Numbered from the stretch's first letter, positions 19,111 to 28,036 are shown. The stretch is 64,000 nt of DNA from Polynucleobacter alcilacus (GCF_018881545.1 NZ_JACVQD010000001.1:834039-898038), one strand, 5' to 3'. Numbers and translations are program-made. Notes: generated from the letters alone by a model not told the origin.

Positions 19111-19216
19111 TATCTTGTTATGCTTGGGCGCTCTGGTTGGCCTAGGGCTATTCGCAAATGCCTATTTAAGAGGCCAAAAGGTTTTAAAAAAATTATCACA
19201 AAAGAAGATGCATTAA
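19094..19216 (+). CDS. 40-residue membrane peptide overlapping bchO
   Basis: ATG at 19094 follows GGAGGAGAG, a strong ribosome-binding site inside the bchO end. The product starts MSLLVSILLCLGALVGLGLF, one membrane span, then a basic tail (RGQKVLKKLSQKK). The stop overlaps the bchD stop on the other strand. The ribosome site and hydrophobic span make it likely to be real. I do not recognise a family. Confidence 0.65.
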   Translation: MSLLVSILLCLGALVGLGLFANAYLRGQKVLKKLSQKKMH

Positions 19217-21006
19217 GAATTAGCTAAATGTATAGCTGCTTGCGATATCTTTTTACCTGAACTCGTAAATGGTAATGGAAAATATTGTGCGGCCATAGCG
19301 CTAGATAATTCCTGAGCCAAGATCTCAGGCTTAGGAGAGGTATCTACAAATAAGAGTCGGTGATTTTTAATGCGCAACTCTTTAGCGGCGATTAAAGCAT
19401 CGCTATGAGCACTCTCTCTACCACCAACGCCGTAGAGATTCACATTCGCTTTGCCATCACTCATAATCACAATAATGGGAGTTAATCCTTTACGCTCAAG
19501 TGAGATGGCCATCTCATTGGCAGCGCGAAAACCAGCTGCTAGGGGCGTCCCACCGCCACCAGGCAATGTCGCTAAATTTCTTTTTGCTCTCACGAGGGAT
19601 CGTGTGGGTGGCAAAACAATCTCTGCCTTAGCGCCGCGCATTGAAACCATAGCCACTTCATCGCGCCGAATGTAGCACTGAGCCAACAATTCTTCTAAAG
19701 CCCCTTTTGCCTCAGCCAAACGCTGAGTGGCGGATGAGCCAGAGGCATCTACCAAGAAGATGGTGACTGTCCCTCTTCTTCTTAAATACTGCTTGATATG
19801 AAGATCTTCGGCCCTAAAGTCAATCCTAGCTCGAGCTCCACTCCGTTGATCAGCATCGAGCGACATCCCCCGAAGTCGTTGCCAGGGTATGGCAGCCCGA
19901 ATACTTTTTAGAATATCAAGGCGCCTGCCATCATTAGGCCTGCCTTTTCGGGAAGTGAGCGGTCTACCACTGAAGAAGTTTTTCTGAACAGCTCCCGACT
20001 TCCCTGAAACGTGCGCGGCAGATTTTCCGGCTCGTACGTTTTGCTTGGATTGACGTAAAAGCTGTGGCGGAATTGAGGCCTTCACTGCCTCAACAATAAT
20101 ATCTTCCAACTCATCATTGGAAGGCTGTTCCTGATTCTGCTGATCATTTGATTGTTCATCATTTTGAGAATCTTCAGGCTGACTATCCTGATTTTGATCA
20201 TCCCTCTTCTCATCAGAGTCTTGATCGGGTTGATCCATCTCTGGATTGATATTCATCCGCTTGGACGGGGTATATACCAAGCGAGAGGCATCGAGCACTT
20301 CATCTTGACCGACCTCAGATAAACCCCTTAATGCAGCTAAAGTTTTTGCTGTCTCTAAAGCAAATTGATTTGCTCTTAAAGAGCTGACGCCAAGACTAAG
20401 TCCTGCTTTTGTCATCACCTCTAAATACTCATTACTACATTTGACTGAAGGTAAAAGCTTTTTTGCCTCATCAACATCTTTCGAATGAACTTCAAGAGAT
20501 TCACGAATATCCGCCAAAGAGAATTGATCTAAGTAAAGCTCAAATGCCAATCTGTCCAAGAGTCGTGGACTAATGGCCTCCTCAGCACTGTCAGACTCAT
20601 CCAATGCAATCACACCAAAAGGGGCGGCTGCATGAACCGTATTTTTATCGTCAAGTGCTTGAGAGATGAGTGCGATGGCTTGTAAATCCATGCGCTCTAC
20701 CATTGGGAGCAAGAGAGCATTACCTTCGACTCGCTCTAAAAGGCCCTTACTCATAATCAATGAACCACCCTGCAAACTAGCTTCTATGTCCAATGCGCCC
20801 AGTAGTTGCTCTGCCGAGATATTGGCAGGTGCTTTCAGCATTTGCATTCCGCAGGATGTAGTTAACTGCTTTAGATATCCAAGCCAAGCATCTCTTACTG
20901 GGCCAAATTGACTTTTGACTGTAACCCCTTTGAGACCTCTGGGATTAATTGCCAAAAGAATGGCCATTAAATTGGCATCAAACCATGCTGTTTGTGCTGA
21001 TTTCAC
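19213..21006 (-). CDS. bchD: Magnesium chelatase subunit D BchD
   Basis: 597 residues: a degenerate AAA+ N-terminal half without a proper Walker A, an acidic Gln/Asp-rich linker at about 255-300, and a C-terminal von Willebrand A domain with a MIDAS-like DASGSSA and GGGTPLAAG. It works with BchI and BchH to insert magnesium into protoporphyrin IX. The start overlaps the bchI stop by 4 bp. bchH is not in this window. Confidence 0.94.
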   Translation of the reverse strand: MKSAQTAWFDANLMAILLAINPRGLKGVTVKSQFGPVRDAWLGYLKQLTTSCGMQMLKAPANISAEQLLGALDIEASLQGGSLIMSKGLLERVEGNALLLPMVERMDLQAIALISQALDDKNTVHAAAPFGVIALDESDSAEEAISPRLLDRLAFELYLDQFSLADIRESLEVHSKDVDEAKKLLPSVKCSNEYLEVMTKAGLSLGVSSLRANQFALETAKTLAALRGLSEVGQDEVLDASRLVYTPSKRMNINPEMDQPDQDSDEKRDDQNQDSQPEDSQNDEQSNDQQNQEQPSNDELEDIIVEAVKASIPPQLLRQSKQNVRAGKSAAHVSGKSGAVQKNFFSGRPLTSRKGRPNDGRRLDILKSIRAAIPWQRLRGMSLDADQRSGARARIDFRAEDLHIKQYLRRRGTVTIFLVDASGSSATQRLAEAKGALEELLAQCYIRRDEVAMVSMRGAKAEIVLPPTRSLVRAKRNLATLPGGGGTPLAAGFRAANEMAISLERKGLTPIIVIMSDGKANVNLYGVGGRESAHSDALIAAKELRIKNHRLLFVDTSPKPEILAQELSSAMAAQYFPLPFTSSGKKISQAAIHLANS

Positions 21007-22037
21007 TTTGCAGAAGTTGCAAAAAACTCTTCCATGGCACGATCAATCCGTGCGCCTGAAGAACTATCATCTAGCGGATTGCGGCGCAATCGATGGCCCA
21101 AAGCGAGCGGCGCAATTTTTTTCAAATGATTGAGACTTGCTTTCTTCTTACCCTCAAATGCTGCTAACGCTCTAACACCCCGTAGCAGCGTTAACTCACC
21201 CCTCAAGCCGTCGGTTCCCAAATGGGCGCAGAGCTTGGTAGCAAGCTCAAGCAAGTCATCATCTACCTCAACTTTATCTAGAAGCTTTTGAGATTTACTA
21301 ATTTTTTTCTTGAATTCTTCTTCTGGCTGTTGCCATGCAGCAATGAATCGTTCTGGATTTCTTTCGAACTCATCACGTCTTTTGATAATCTCAACGCGCT
21401 CTTTGAAGTCCGATGGGGTTCTCACCTCAGTTGATAAACCAAAGCGGTCTAACATCTGCGGGCGCAATTCGCCTTCCTCTGGATTGCCGCTACCAATTAA
21501 TACAAAGCGGGCTGGATGGCGAATACTTAGGCCTTCGCGCTCAATAATATTTTCACCAGAAGCAGCAACATCAATCAATAGATCTACTAAATGATCTTCC
21601 AGTAAGTTCACCTCATCAATATAGAGATAACCCCGATTTGCCTTTGCCAGCAATCCAGGCTCGAATGATTTAATACCTTGTGTCAATGCCTTTTCAATAT
21701 CTAAAGCACCGACTACTCTATCCTCTGTGGCACCTAAAGGTAAGTCCACTACAGGCGCCGCAATATTCTCAACTTTTAACTTCACGCCCTGTGCTTTTTT
21801 AGCTTCACATTCAGTGCAAAGAATTTTCGAATCTGGATTGCAGTGGTACTGGCATCCAGCAATTGATTTCATGGAAGGCAATAAGCCAGCCAATGAACGA
21901 ATGGTAGTGGACTTTCCGGTTCCCCGATCCCCAAAGATAAGAACGCCGCCAATCAGGGGGTCAATAGTGCAGAGTGTGATCGCCAGCTTCATTTCTGCTT
22001 GCGAAACAATTGCTGTAAAAGGAAAATTAAGGGCCAT
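21003..22037 (-). CDS. bchI: Magnesium chelatase ATPase subunit BchI
   Basis: 344 residues, AAA+ ATPase. Walker A GDRGTGKS at 36-43, Walker B YLYIDEVNLL, and the arginine-rich sensor region RHPARFVLIGSGNPEEGELRPQ typical of BchI. It forms the ATP-driven ring of magnesium chelatase with BchD. An imperfect inverted repeat (TTTAGTTT / TAACTAAA, 22073-22092) lies upstream, but no TGT-N12-ACA site does; expression may be less tightly repressed than that of bchC or puc. Confidence 0.95.
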   Translation of the reverse strand: MALNFPFTAIVSQAEMKLAITLCTIDPLIGGVLIFGDRGTGKSTTIRSLAGLLPSMKSIAGCQYHCNPDSKILCTECEAKKAQGVKLKVENIAAPVVDLPLGATEDRVVGALDIEKALTQGIKSFEPGLLAKANRGYLYIDEVNLLEDHLVDLLIDVAASGENIIEREGLSIRHPARFVLIGSGNPEEGELRPQMLDRFGLSTEVRTPSDFKERVEIIKRRDEFERNPERFIAAWQQPEEEFKKKISKSQKLLDKVEVDDDLLELATKLCAHLGTDGLRGELTLLRGVRALAAFEGKKKASLNHLKKIAPLALGHRLRRNPLDDSSSGARIDRAMEEFFATSAK

Positions 22038-22164
22038 TGCTATTCCAAAGCAAAATAGTATTGAAGATGAAATTTAGTTTAGTCTAACTAAATGTTAATC
22101 TTGCGATTGCTTATTAGGAATATCCTCTAGATTTTGAAAATTTATCGGCATTTATTTAAATGTT

Positions 22165-23139
22165 ATGTCCCAAACCTTCAATTCCACCCCTTCATCGGCT
22201 TCAGTAGCTGCCCCCAAGCGCCTGGTGATTGCCTCCCGCGAAAGTCGCCTAGCCATGTGGCAGGCTGAGTACGTCCAAGCTTGCCTTAAAACCCTTTACC
22301 CAGACTGTGATGTCCAGATTTTAGGGATGACTACCCGGGGGGACCAGATTTTAGATAAAGCCCTCTCTAAAGTGGGCGGTAAAGGCCTTTTTGTCAAAGA
22401 GCTCGAGACTGCGCTTGAAGAGGGCCGCGCTGATTTAGCAGTACATTCTCTTAAAGATGTTCCTATGGTGATGCCTGAAGGTTTTGATCTATCTTGCGTC
22501 ATGGCCAGAGAAGATGCCAGAGATGCCTTTGTCTCGAACGACTATGCCAGTCTTGAAGATCTCCCTAAAGGGGCGATTGTGGGTACTTCTAGCTTACGGC
22601 GCGAGTCAGTATTGCGTGCCAAGTTTCCCCATCTAGAGATTCAACCCCTGCGCGGGAACTTAGATACGCGCATGGGTAAGCTAGATAAAGGTGAGTATCA
22701 AGCGATTATTTTGGCAGCGGCTGGCCTCAAGCGTTTAGGTTTAGAAAGTCGTATTCGGGCCTGCTTACCTTATGATCCTTATACCCCTGCTGCAGGGCAA
22801 GGAGCCTTAGGTATTGAGACCTTAAGTAAACATCCCAATATCAAACAATGGCTTGAGCCTTTAAGTGATTTGCCAACCTTGTTCGCAGTTTCTGCTGAGC
22901 GCATGGTCTCTCGTCAATTAGGCGGTTCCTGTGAGGTGCCGTTAGCTGCCCATGCCGTATGGGATCAGAATCATATGAGTATTCGCTCCTTTGTGGCGAG
23001 TACAGATGGCAAAGCCATTTGCCTAGCTAATGGCAGCGCATCAGTGCAGTCGGTTGAAGATGCAGAAGCCTTAGGCCTGGCAATAGCAAAGGACTTATTG
23101 GCGCAGGGTGCGGCGGATTTGATTCCGAAACCTGCATAA
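22165..23139 (+). CDS. hemC: Porphobilinogen deaminase (hydroxymethylbilane synthase) HemC
   Basis: 324 residues. The cofactor-binding cysteine is Cys256 in [13 protein letters not shown], and the conserved block VHSLKDVP is present. It polymerises four porphobilinogens to hydroxymethylbilane, a step common to haem and bacteriochlorophyll. It runs opposite to bchI, starting 127 bp away. Its place within a photosynthesis cluster could mean either a dedicated copy or that the cluster was inserted beside the housekeeping gene; the rest of the genome would decide. Confidence 0.95.
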   Translation: MSQTFNSTPSSASVAAPKRLVIASRESRLAMWQAEYVQACLKTLYPDCDVQILGMTTRGDQILDKALSKVGGKGLFVKELETALEEGRADLAVHSLKDVPMVMPEGFDLSCVMAREDARDAFVSNDYASLEDLPKGAIVGTSSLRRESVLRAKFPHLEIQPLRGNLDTRMGKLDKGEYQAIILAAAGLKRLGLESRIRACLPYDPYTPAAGQGALGIETLSKHPNIKQWLEPLSDLPTLFAVSAERMVSRQLGGSCEVPLAAHAVWDQNHMSIRSFVASTDGKAICLANGSASVQSVEDAEALGLAIAKDLLAQGAADLIPKPA

Positions 23140-23199
23140 AGATAGCCAGATTTCATCGTATATGTTAATTTTGATCCCATCCAATAATAGGAGATAAAC

Positions 23200-23367
23200 A
23201 TGTTCGCAAAAACCATTATTAGCCTAGGCTTTTTATTCATCATGCTGTTTGGTCTACTTTTAGCGATTCGAGATCAGCAATACGTCCTATTTGTCATTGG
23301 CATTGGTGGCTACTTTCTAGTCGCAATATCATCAGACTTATGCAAGAGCTACAGAAAATTGATGTGA
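23200..23367 (+). CDS. Small two-span membrane protein
   Basis: 55 residues starting MFAKTIISLGFLFIMLFGLL, with a second hydrophobic stretch (YVLFVIGIGGYFLVAI). AGGAGA precedes the ATG at 23200 at good spacing. It is 60 bp after hemC and 21 bp before another small membrane-protein gene. I do not recognise the family. Confidence 0.65.
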   Translation: MFAKTIISLGFLFIMLFGLLLAIRDQQYVLFVIGIGGYFLVAISSDLCKSYRKLM

Positions 23368-23388
23368 TCTAAAAAATTATTCGATGGC

Positions 23389-23589
23389 ATGAGTAATACC
23401 AAAAAGAAAATTTATTTTTGGCGCCTCATCCCTTACTGCCTAGCCAGCATCGCTGGATTTGGCTTGGGCTTTAAGTTTGGTTACGATATTAGCGGAATTG
23501 GGCTTGCCCTATTAACCGGCTTTGTTATGGCACTCATTTGTAACTTCATGATCGAATACGTGGTGCTCAAAATATTTGGCCCACGATAA
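23389..23589 (+). CDS. Small two-span membrane protein
   Basis: 66 residues with a basic N-terminus (MSNTKKKIYFWR), then hydrophobic spans at about 13-31 and 36-60 with several glycines. It probably shares a transcript with the small gene at 23200-23367. The stop is embedded in a 30-bp perfect palindrome that may end the transcript. No family recognised. Confidence 0.6.
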   Translation: MSNTKKKIYFWRLIPYCLASIAGFGLGFKFGYDISGIGLALLTGFVMALICNFMIEYVVLKIFGPR

Positions 23590-23617
23590 CTAGCTCATAT
23601 TGCAATATGAGCTAGTT
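23588..23617. terminator. 30-bp perfect palindrome, likely two-way terminator
   Basis: Arms of 14 bp (AACTAGCTCATATT and its complement) around GC form a completely self-complementary 30-mer. It lies between two converging small genes (stop at 23589 and stop at 23631). There is no long U-run, so a role as a binding site cannot be excluded. Confidence 0.55.
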
Positions 23618-23630
23618 CAAGCAAATTTAT

Positions 23631-23726
23631 TTACTTGTATTTGCTAGTAAGTCCTGCTGCCATTTTTGAAAGCGTGATAACGCATACGATTATCCAAGCA
23701 GCCAATAAAATTCCGGTTAGATTCAT
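23631..23726 (-). CDS. 31-residue membrane peptide upstream of pucC region
   Basis: Frame MNLTGILLAAWIIVCVITLS followed by a short basic tail (KMAAGLTSKYK). GAGGAG precedes the ATG at 23726. It lies 44 bp downstream of pucC on the same strand, so it could be the last gene of the puc transcript. One membrane span; no recognised family. The length alone gives little support, the ribosome site gives more. Confidence 0.5.
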   Translation of the reverse strand: MNLTGILLAAWIIVCVITLSKMAAGLTSKYK

Positions 23727-23770
23727 CTCAGTCTCCTCAAATTCAATTTAAACAACTACCTATCAAGTGT

Positions 23771-25159
23771 TTATTTCTTCTTTGACAACAAAGTTGTCAT
23801 TGAAAAAATTGTAGCAATCAATAATCCAATTTCCAAGCAATATACAAAAGAATATCCTGTGGCGGGGCCTATCACCCCCTCAGGTAGCCAATTGGCTGAT
23901 CCAATTGCAACAATCAGATCCCGAATGATCCCACCAAGCCCAATTGCAATCCCAGCTGCGGTAGCCTGCACGGCGCCCCAAGCTCCTAATGCAAGGCCTC
24001 GTTGCTTAGATGGCGCCAACTGCATCGTTGCCGTTAAAGTTCCATGGCTAAATAGACCGCCCCCAAAACCAATTAAAAAAGTACCCATTAAGAAAAGTGC
24101 TTTTAAAGCCAATGGGGCAGAAAGCGTGATCAATATAAAAGCGGGAATCCCAACTAGAGCTCCAATGCTGGCCATATAGAATGGATCAGTACCTTTGCTA
24201 AGCACACGCGATGCCCAACTAAAACCAATTAATCCGCCAACTGCCAGAATTGCGGTAAGCATCGTAGTATCACTCACGCTCATATCCAAAATCTGACCAC
24301 CATAAGGTTCTAGCAAAACCTCATTCATGCTGAAAGCCATCGTGCCAAACCCTAGCGCAACCAACCTTCTAATGGCATTACCCCCTTGGGCAAAGGTACG
24401 CCACGAGTCCAAAAACGAAGGCTCGCCAGCAGATTTTTTTTGAGTCGCACTTCTTGGCTCTTGTTTCCATAGCGAGATCACATTAAGGACGATGGTGATG
24501 AGAGCGGAAGCCTGGATTACTTGAATTAACTTTGCAGGGCTAAATTCATTGAGAGCCCAGCCAAATACCAATGCACTGACAATCATCCCTAAGAGTTGCA
24601 TGACATACATCAAGCCAACCACTTTAGGTTGATCGGCTTCCGGTGCCAAATCTGTTGCCAAAGCCAAACCCACCGTCTGAGTAATATGTATGCCAGCACC
24701 AACCAATAAAAAAGCAAGTCCCGAAGCTACCCACCCAATCCAAACTGGCGCTTGATGGGATTGTCCACCGCCAGATAAAACAAGCAATGCAAACGGCATG
24801 ATGGACAAACCACCAAACTGCACTAAGGTACCCATCCAAATATAGGGCACCCGACGCCAACCTAAAGCAGATTTGTGGTTATCGGAACGAAAACCAATGA
24901 GCGCTCGAAAAGGAGCAAAAATGATCGGTAAAGAAATCATCACCGAGACAATGGAAGCTGGTACGTGAAGCTCAACAATCATGACACGATTGAGAGTGCC
25001 AACCAGCAAAACCAATGCCATGCCAGCAGAGGCTTGAAACAGAGAGAGTCTCAGCAACCTCGATAAAGGTAAATCATCTGAGGCAGCGTCTGCAAAAGGC
25101 AGGTACCTAGGGCCAAGATTTGACCAAGATTGCATGAGCTTTTTCGTCACTCGATTCAT
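23771..25159 (-). CDS. pucC: Light-harvesting complex assembly protein PucC (MFS-type)
   Basis: 462 residues with about 12 membrane spans, belonging to the PucC/LhaA bacteriochlorophyll-delivery branch of the major facilitator fold (RVMIVELHVPASIVSVMISLP, FAPFRALIGFRSDNHKSALGWRRVPYIWMGT). Such proteins are needed for LH2 or LH1 assembly. Its place after pucB-pucA makes it PucC. A strong hairpin between pucA and pucC probably limits read-through so that little PucC is made relative to antenna chains. Confidence 0.92.
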   Translation of the reverse strand: MNRVTKKLMQSWSNLGPRYLPFADAASDDLPLSRLLRLSLFQASAGMALVLLVGTLNRVMIVELHVPASIVSVMISLPIIFAPFRALIGFRSDNHKSALGWRRVPYIWMGTLVQFGGLSIMPFALLVLSGGGQSHQAPVWIGWVASGLAFLLVGAGIHITQTVGLALATDLAPEADQPKVVGLMYVMQLLGMIVSALVFGWALNEFSPAKLIQVIQASALITIVLNVISLWKQEPRSATQKKSAGEPSFLDSWRTFAQGGNAIRRLVALGFGTMAFSMNEVLLEPYGGQILDMSVSDTTMLTAILAVGGLIGFSWASRVLSKGTDPFYMASIGALVGIPAFILITLSAPLALKALFLMGTFLIGFGGGLFSHGTLTATMQLAPSKQRGLALGAWGAVQATAAGIAIGLGGIIRDLIVAIGSANWLPEGVIGPATGYSFVYCLEIGLLIATIFSMTTLLSKKK

Positions 25160-25236
25160 CTTATAAATTCTACCCTAGTGAATTCAATATCGAGATGCAG
25201 CAATACAAATTGCAATTGTTAGGTTAATAAAACTAA

Positions 25237-25260
25237 AAAGGCTGGTTTTATCCAGCCTTT
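25237..25260 (-). terminator. Hairpin between pucA and pucC
   Basis: A perfect 9-bp stem AAAGGCTGG / CCAGCCTTT with a 6-nt loop, followed by TTTTTAGTTTT in the transcribed direction. It is a good intrinsic terminator or partial attenuator, 17 bp after the pucA stop. Confidence 0.75.
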
Positions 25261-25277
25261 AAAGGAACATGAATACT

Positions 25278-25478
25278 TTACTTCTTGACCGGCGCCGTAG
25301 GTGCTGGCGCCACTGCTGCTGTTGCTGTCTTAGCACCTCCTTCTAAGAAAGCACTCACCCAAGTTGTATGAGTCAAAATTGCGTAATGCACACTAAAAGA
25401 TCCAACTGCTACTGCCCCAATCATGAGCGGGATCCCAACAGTAGGCTTAACCACTGTCCACATTTTTCCGTAAATCAT
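25278..25478 (-). CDS. pucA: LH2-type antenna alpha polypeptide PucA
   Basis: 66 residues, starting [20 protein letters not shown]. His31 (SVHYAIL) is the ligand of the ring bacteriochlorophyll. The HTTW motif is at 37-40, followed by V41, S42, A43, F44, L45. In ordinary B800-850 alpha chains 44-45 are Tyr-Trp; Phe-Leu is the pattern of B800-820 (LH3) complexes. An Ala/Pro/Lys-rich tail of about 15 residues extends the C-terminus. It lies 17 bp after pucB. Confidence 0.93.
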   Translation of the reverse strand: MIYGKMWTVVKPTVGIPLMIGAVAVGSFSVHYAILTHTTWVSAFLEGGAKTATAAVAPAPTAPVKK

Positions 25479-25495
25479 ATTGATCTCCCTTTCCT

Positions 25496-25645
25496 TTATT
25501 TAAGCCAAGGCGAATAAATATAAGCAAGCAAATGCGCTAGCGCTGCAATCATCCCAAAAAACTGGGTCCCTTGAATCAGATTACGGTGCAACTCCTCTGA
25601 TTGTTCTTCATTAAGCCCCGTGAGGCTAATTTTTCCATCTGACAT
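25496..25645 (-). CDS. pucB: LH2-type antenna beta polypeptide PucB
   Basis: 49 residues from ATG at 25645, starting [20 protein letters not shown] and ending IYSPWLK. His38 in [14 protein letters not shown] is the ligand of the ring bacteriochlorophyll, and His20 lies near the usual beta N-terminal histidine. An upstream in-frame extension lacks antenna-like sequence, and AGGGAGAC precedes ATG 25645. First gene of pucB-pucA-pucC; a PpsR-type site lies 117 bp upstream. Confidence 0.94.
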   Translation of the reverse strand: MSDGKISLTGLNEEQSEELHRNLIQGTQFFGMIAALAHLLAYIYSPWLK

Positions 25646-25761
25646 AGTTTTCGTCTCCCTATAGAAAAGACTCACTAAACGTGCAACCCCGCACGCAGGG
25701 TAGTGACCAAAATCACTGAATCCTACTACCACCAATGTAATTTATTAAATACACTTTTATA

Positions 25762-25779
25762 TGTCAATATAAATATACA
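25762..25779 (-). promoter_or_regulatory. PpsR-type operator upstream of pucB
   Basis: TGT (25762-25764), 12 AT-rich bp, ACA (25777-25779), an exact consensus match, in the region upstream of pucB where PpsR sites are known in other phototrophs. Confidence 0.7.
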
Positions 25780-26015
25780 TATTTATTCTAAAATTAATTT
25801 TATTTCTTTATTTTCAATGGCTTATAGAATTTTTAGATATCTATTAAAAGTAGGATTATTGTAAAAATAGAGCAAAAATAGCACTAACCTTCATATACTT
25901 GCCATCTTCTGAATTGTCCTGATACCAAGATAGGTTCGAGTTAATAATGGATGGCGCAGGGAAAAGGCTTCGCCTTGCTAAGTAGCAAATATTAAGACAA
26001 ATAAAACCATCTCCA

Positions 26016-27785
26016 ATGACCAAAAAAGCAAACCGTAACTCTCACCAGCTGAAATCGATAGCGTCATTTCTACCCTTTCTAAGGCCCTATAGAAAGCAAT
26101 TACTGGTAGCTGCGATAAGCCTAGTACTTGCCGCTTGCGCAACATTGGTCGTGCCACTCTGTTTTCGCAAGATTATTGATCTAGGGTTTAGCGATATCAG
26201 CCATGAACAAATTAACCTCACCTTTATCAATCTTTTTGCAGCCGCGTTTGTTCTTGCATTTGCCAGTGCCCTGCGTTACTACATCGTCTCTTGGCTAGGA
26301 GAAAGAGTTACTTGTGATATTCGGAAGGCAGTCTACTCACATATCATCGTACAAAGTCCAGAGTTCTTTGAAACCCAGCAGAGCGGCGAGCTTCTCTCTC
26401 GGATTAACAACGATACATCAATAGTTCAGATCTTAATAGGCACAAGCATATCTATGGCAGTGAGAAATATATTTCTCTTGCTAGGCGGAATGACAATGAT
26501 GTTTATTACCAGCATCAAATTATCTTTGCTTATTCTTGCTACCCTGTTATTAACCGTAATACCCATCATGGTTATGGGCAAAAAGGTTCGGCAGCTCTCT
26601 AGAAATTCACAAGATAAGATTGCGCTTGCTTCTGCAATCGCAGGCGAAAAAATCAATGCCATTCTGACTGTTCAGTCTTTTGCAAATGAACAAAAAGAAA
26701 TTAAAGCATTTAATTCATCTATTGAGACTTCATTCTTGGCCTCAAAAAATAGAAGTGCAGCTCGAGGTAAGCTTACTTTTGTAGCCATACTTCTGGGCTT
26801 TACAAGCATCATCGCTGTACTTTGGCTTGGCGCCTATGCTGTTATCAACCAGGAAATGTCTGGTGGCGAATTAACGCAATTCTTCTTATATGCTGTGATT
26901 GTTGCAGGATCTATAGCTGCTCTCTCAGAAGTCATTGGGGACGTACAAAGGGCAATCGGTGCTGGCGATCGACTTTTAGAGTTATTGAGCATTCAGTCAC
27001 AAGTACAAAATCCTAAAGAACCTATTGTTCCATCTTCATCAGCCAATAATGCCATCAGCATTGACATCCAAGGGCTAAGCTTTCACTATCGCTCTATTTC
27101 GATAAATGCACTTGTAGATATTTCCTTAGATATCCAGGCTGGAGAAAAGATTGCCATTGTGGGTCCATCGGGCTCAGGTAAAACAACCTTGTTTAAATTA
27201 CTACAGCGCTTTTATGACCCTCAGTCAGGGAGCATATCGTTTGATGGCATTGATATCAGAAGATATAAATTAGATGATTTAAGAAAACTCATTGGCGTGG
27301 TGCCACAGGATATCAGCATCTTTTCTGAAAATGCGTTTGAAAATATTCGCTATGGCGAAGAAAATGCAAGTGATGATGAGGTAATTAGAGCTTCTAAGAT
27401 TGCTTTTGTAGATGAATTTATTTCTAAGCTACCTGATGGATACAGCACATTCTTAGGTGATCGAGGCGTAAGGCTATCAGGCGGTCAAAGACAACGAATC
27501 GCCATAGCAAGAGCTTTACTAAAAAATCCACCATTACTCTTATTAGATGAGGCAACTAGTTCCCTAGATGCGGAGTCAGAAAGGCTAGTACAACAAGCAC
27601 TTGATGAGGCAATGAAAGGCAGAACAACCCTAGTAATTGCACATAGATTAGCAACAGTAAAAAAAGCTGATAGGATTGTTGTAATGGAGAATGGTCGTAT
27701 TGTAGAAATTGGTAATCACTCTTCGCTAGTAAACAATGAAGGTCTTTATTCATATTTAGCCAAACTACAATTTACTGATTCCTGA
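26016..27785 (+). CDS. ABC transporter, fused permease and ATPase (MsbA/ABCB-like)
   Basis: 589 residues. About six membrane helices lie in the first 310 residues, then an ATPase domain with Walker A GPSGSGKTT at 383-391, signature LSGGQRQRIA and Walker B LLLDEATSSLD. It would act as a homodimeric exporter; the substrate (lipid, peptide or drug) cannot be read. It begins 281 bp beyond the puc promoter region on the other strand and ends beside a hemF remnant, so it marks the edge of the photosynthesis cluster. Confidence 0.9.
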   Translation: MTKKANRNSHQLKSIASFLPFLRPYRKQLLVAAISLVLAACATLVVPLCFRKIIDLGFSDISHEQINLTFINLFAAAFVLAFASALRYYIVSWLGERVTCDIRKAVYSHIIVQSPEFFETQQSGELLSRINNDTSIVQILIGTSISMAVRNIFLLLGGMTMMFITSIKLSLLILATLLLTVIPIMVMGKKVRQLSRNSQDKIALASAIAGEKINAILTVQSFANEQKEIKAFNSSIETSFLASKNRSAARGKLTFVAILLGFTSIIAVLWLGAYAVINQEMSGGELTQFFLYAVIVAGSIAALSEVIGDVQRAIGAGDRLLELLSIQSQVQNPKEPIVPSSSANNAISIDIQGLSFHYRSISINALVDISLDIQAGEKIAIVGPSGSGKTTLFKLLQRFYDPQSGSISFDGIDIRRYKLDDLRKLIGVVPQDISIFSENAFENIRYGEENASDDEVIRASKIAFVDEFISKLPDGYSTFLGDRGVRLSGGQRQRIAIARALLKNPPLLLLDEATSSLDAESERLVQQALDEAMKGRTTLVIAHRLATVKKADRIVVMENGRIVEIGNHSSLVNNEGLYSYLAKLQFTDS

Positions 27786-27798
27786 ATATCAAGACCAA

Positions 27799-27900
27799 TG
27801 ACACACTCAAATTGATGTAGCAGCCCTCAAAGACCATTTCTTAGGCTTGCAAGATCGACTCACTACTGCCATGAGTCCGCCGGATGGTAAAGCCTTTTTA
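27799..27900 (+). pseudogene. 5' remnant of coproporphyrinogen III oxidase (hemF)
   Basis: From 27811 the frame reads IDVAALKDHFLGLQDRLTTA followed by M..PDGKAFL, which matches the start of oxygen-dependent coproporphyrinogen oxidase. The likely original ATG at 27799 is one base out of frame, and similarity stops near 27900 where unrelated sequence and a tRNA fragment begin. Only about 30 codons remain, so it is dead. It shows that hemF once ran rightwards here and was cut by the first tRNA-associated insertion or deletion. Confidence 0.7.
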
Positions 27901-27941
27901 TTGATGAGTGTAGTAAGCCGAAAGACTAACAGTTACTTTAA

Positions 27942-28036
27942 GTAACGCTCAAAAAAATACTAACCCGAAGCTTGGTATTTTCATTTCCGATGGGTCCACT
28001 AGGACTTGAAACTAGGCCCAAAGGATTATGAGAGCA
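27942..28036 (-). repeat. tRNA 3'-half copy A with degraded terminator
   Basis: 27988-28036 resembles the 3' half (anticodon arm to CCA) of the intact tRNA at 62900-62976, with several changes. The flank 27942-27985 matches the flank of copy D, including GTTACTTTAAGTAACGCTC and a decayed hairpin with a CGAA loop. A likely old attachment-site scar and the leftmost of the series. Confidence 0.7.

Noticed and set aside
22073..22092. Imperfect inverted repeat upstream of bchI as a known operator
   Set aside because: TTTAGTTT / TAACTAAA has no match to PpsR or FNR consensus, and such AT-rich repeats arise easily.
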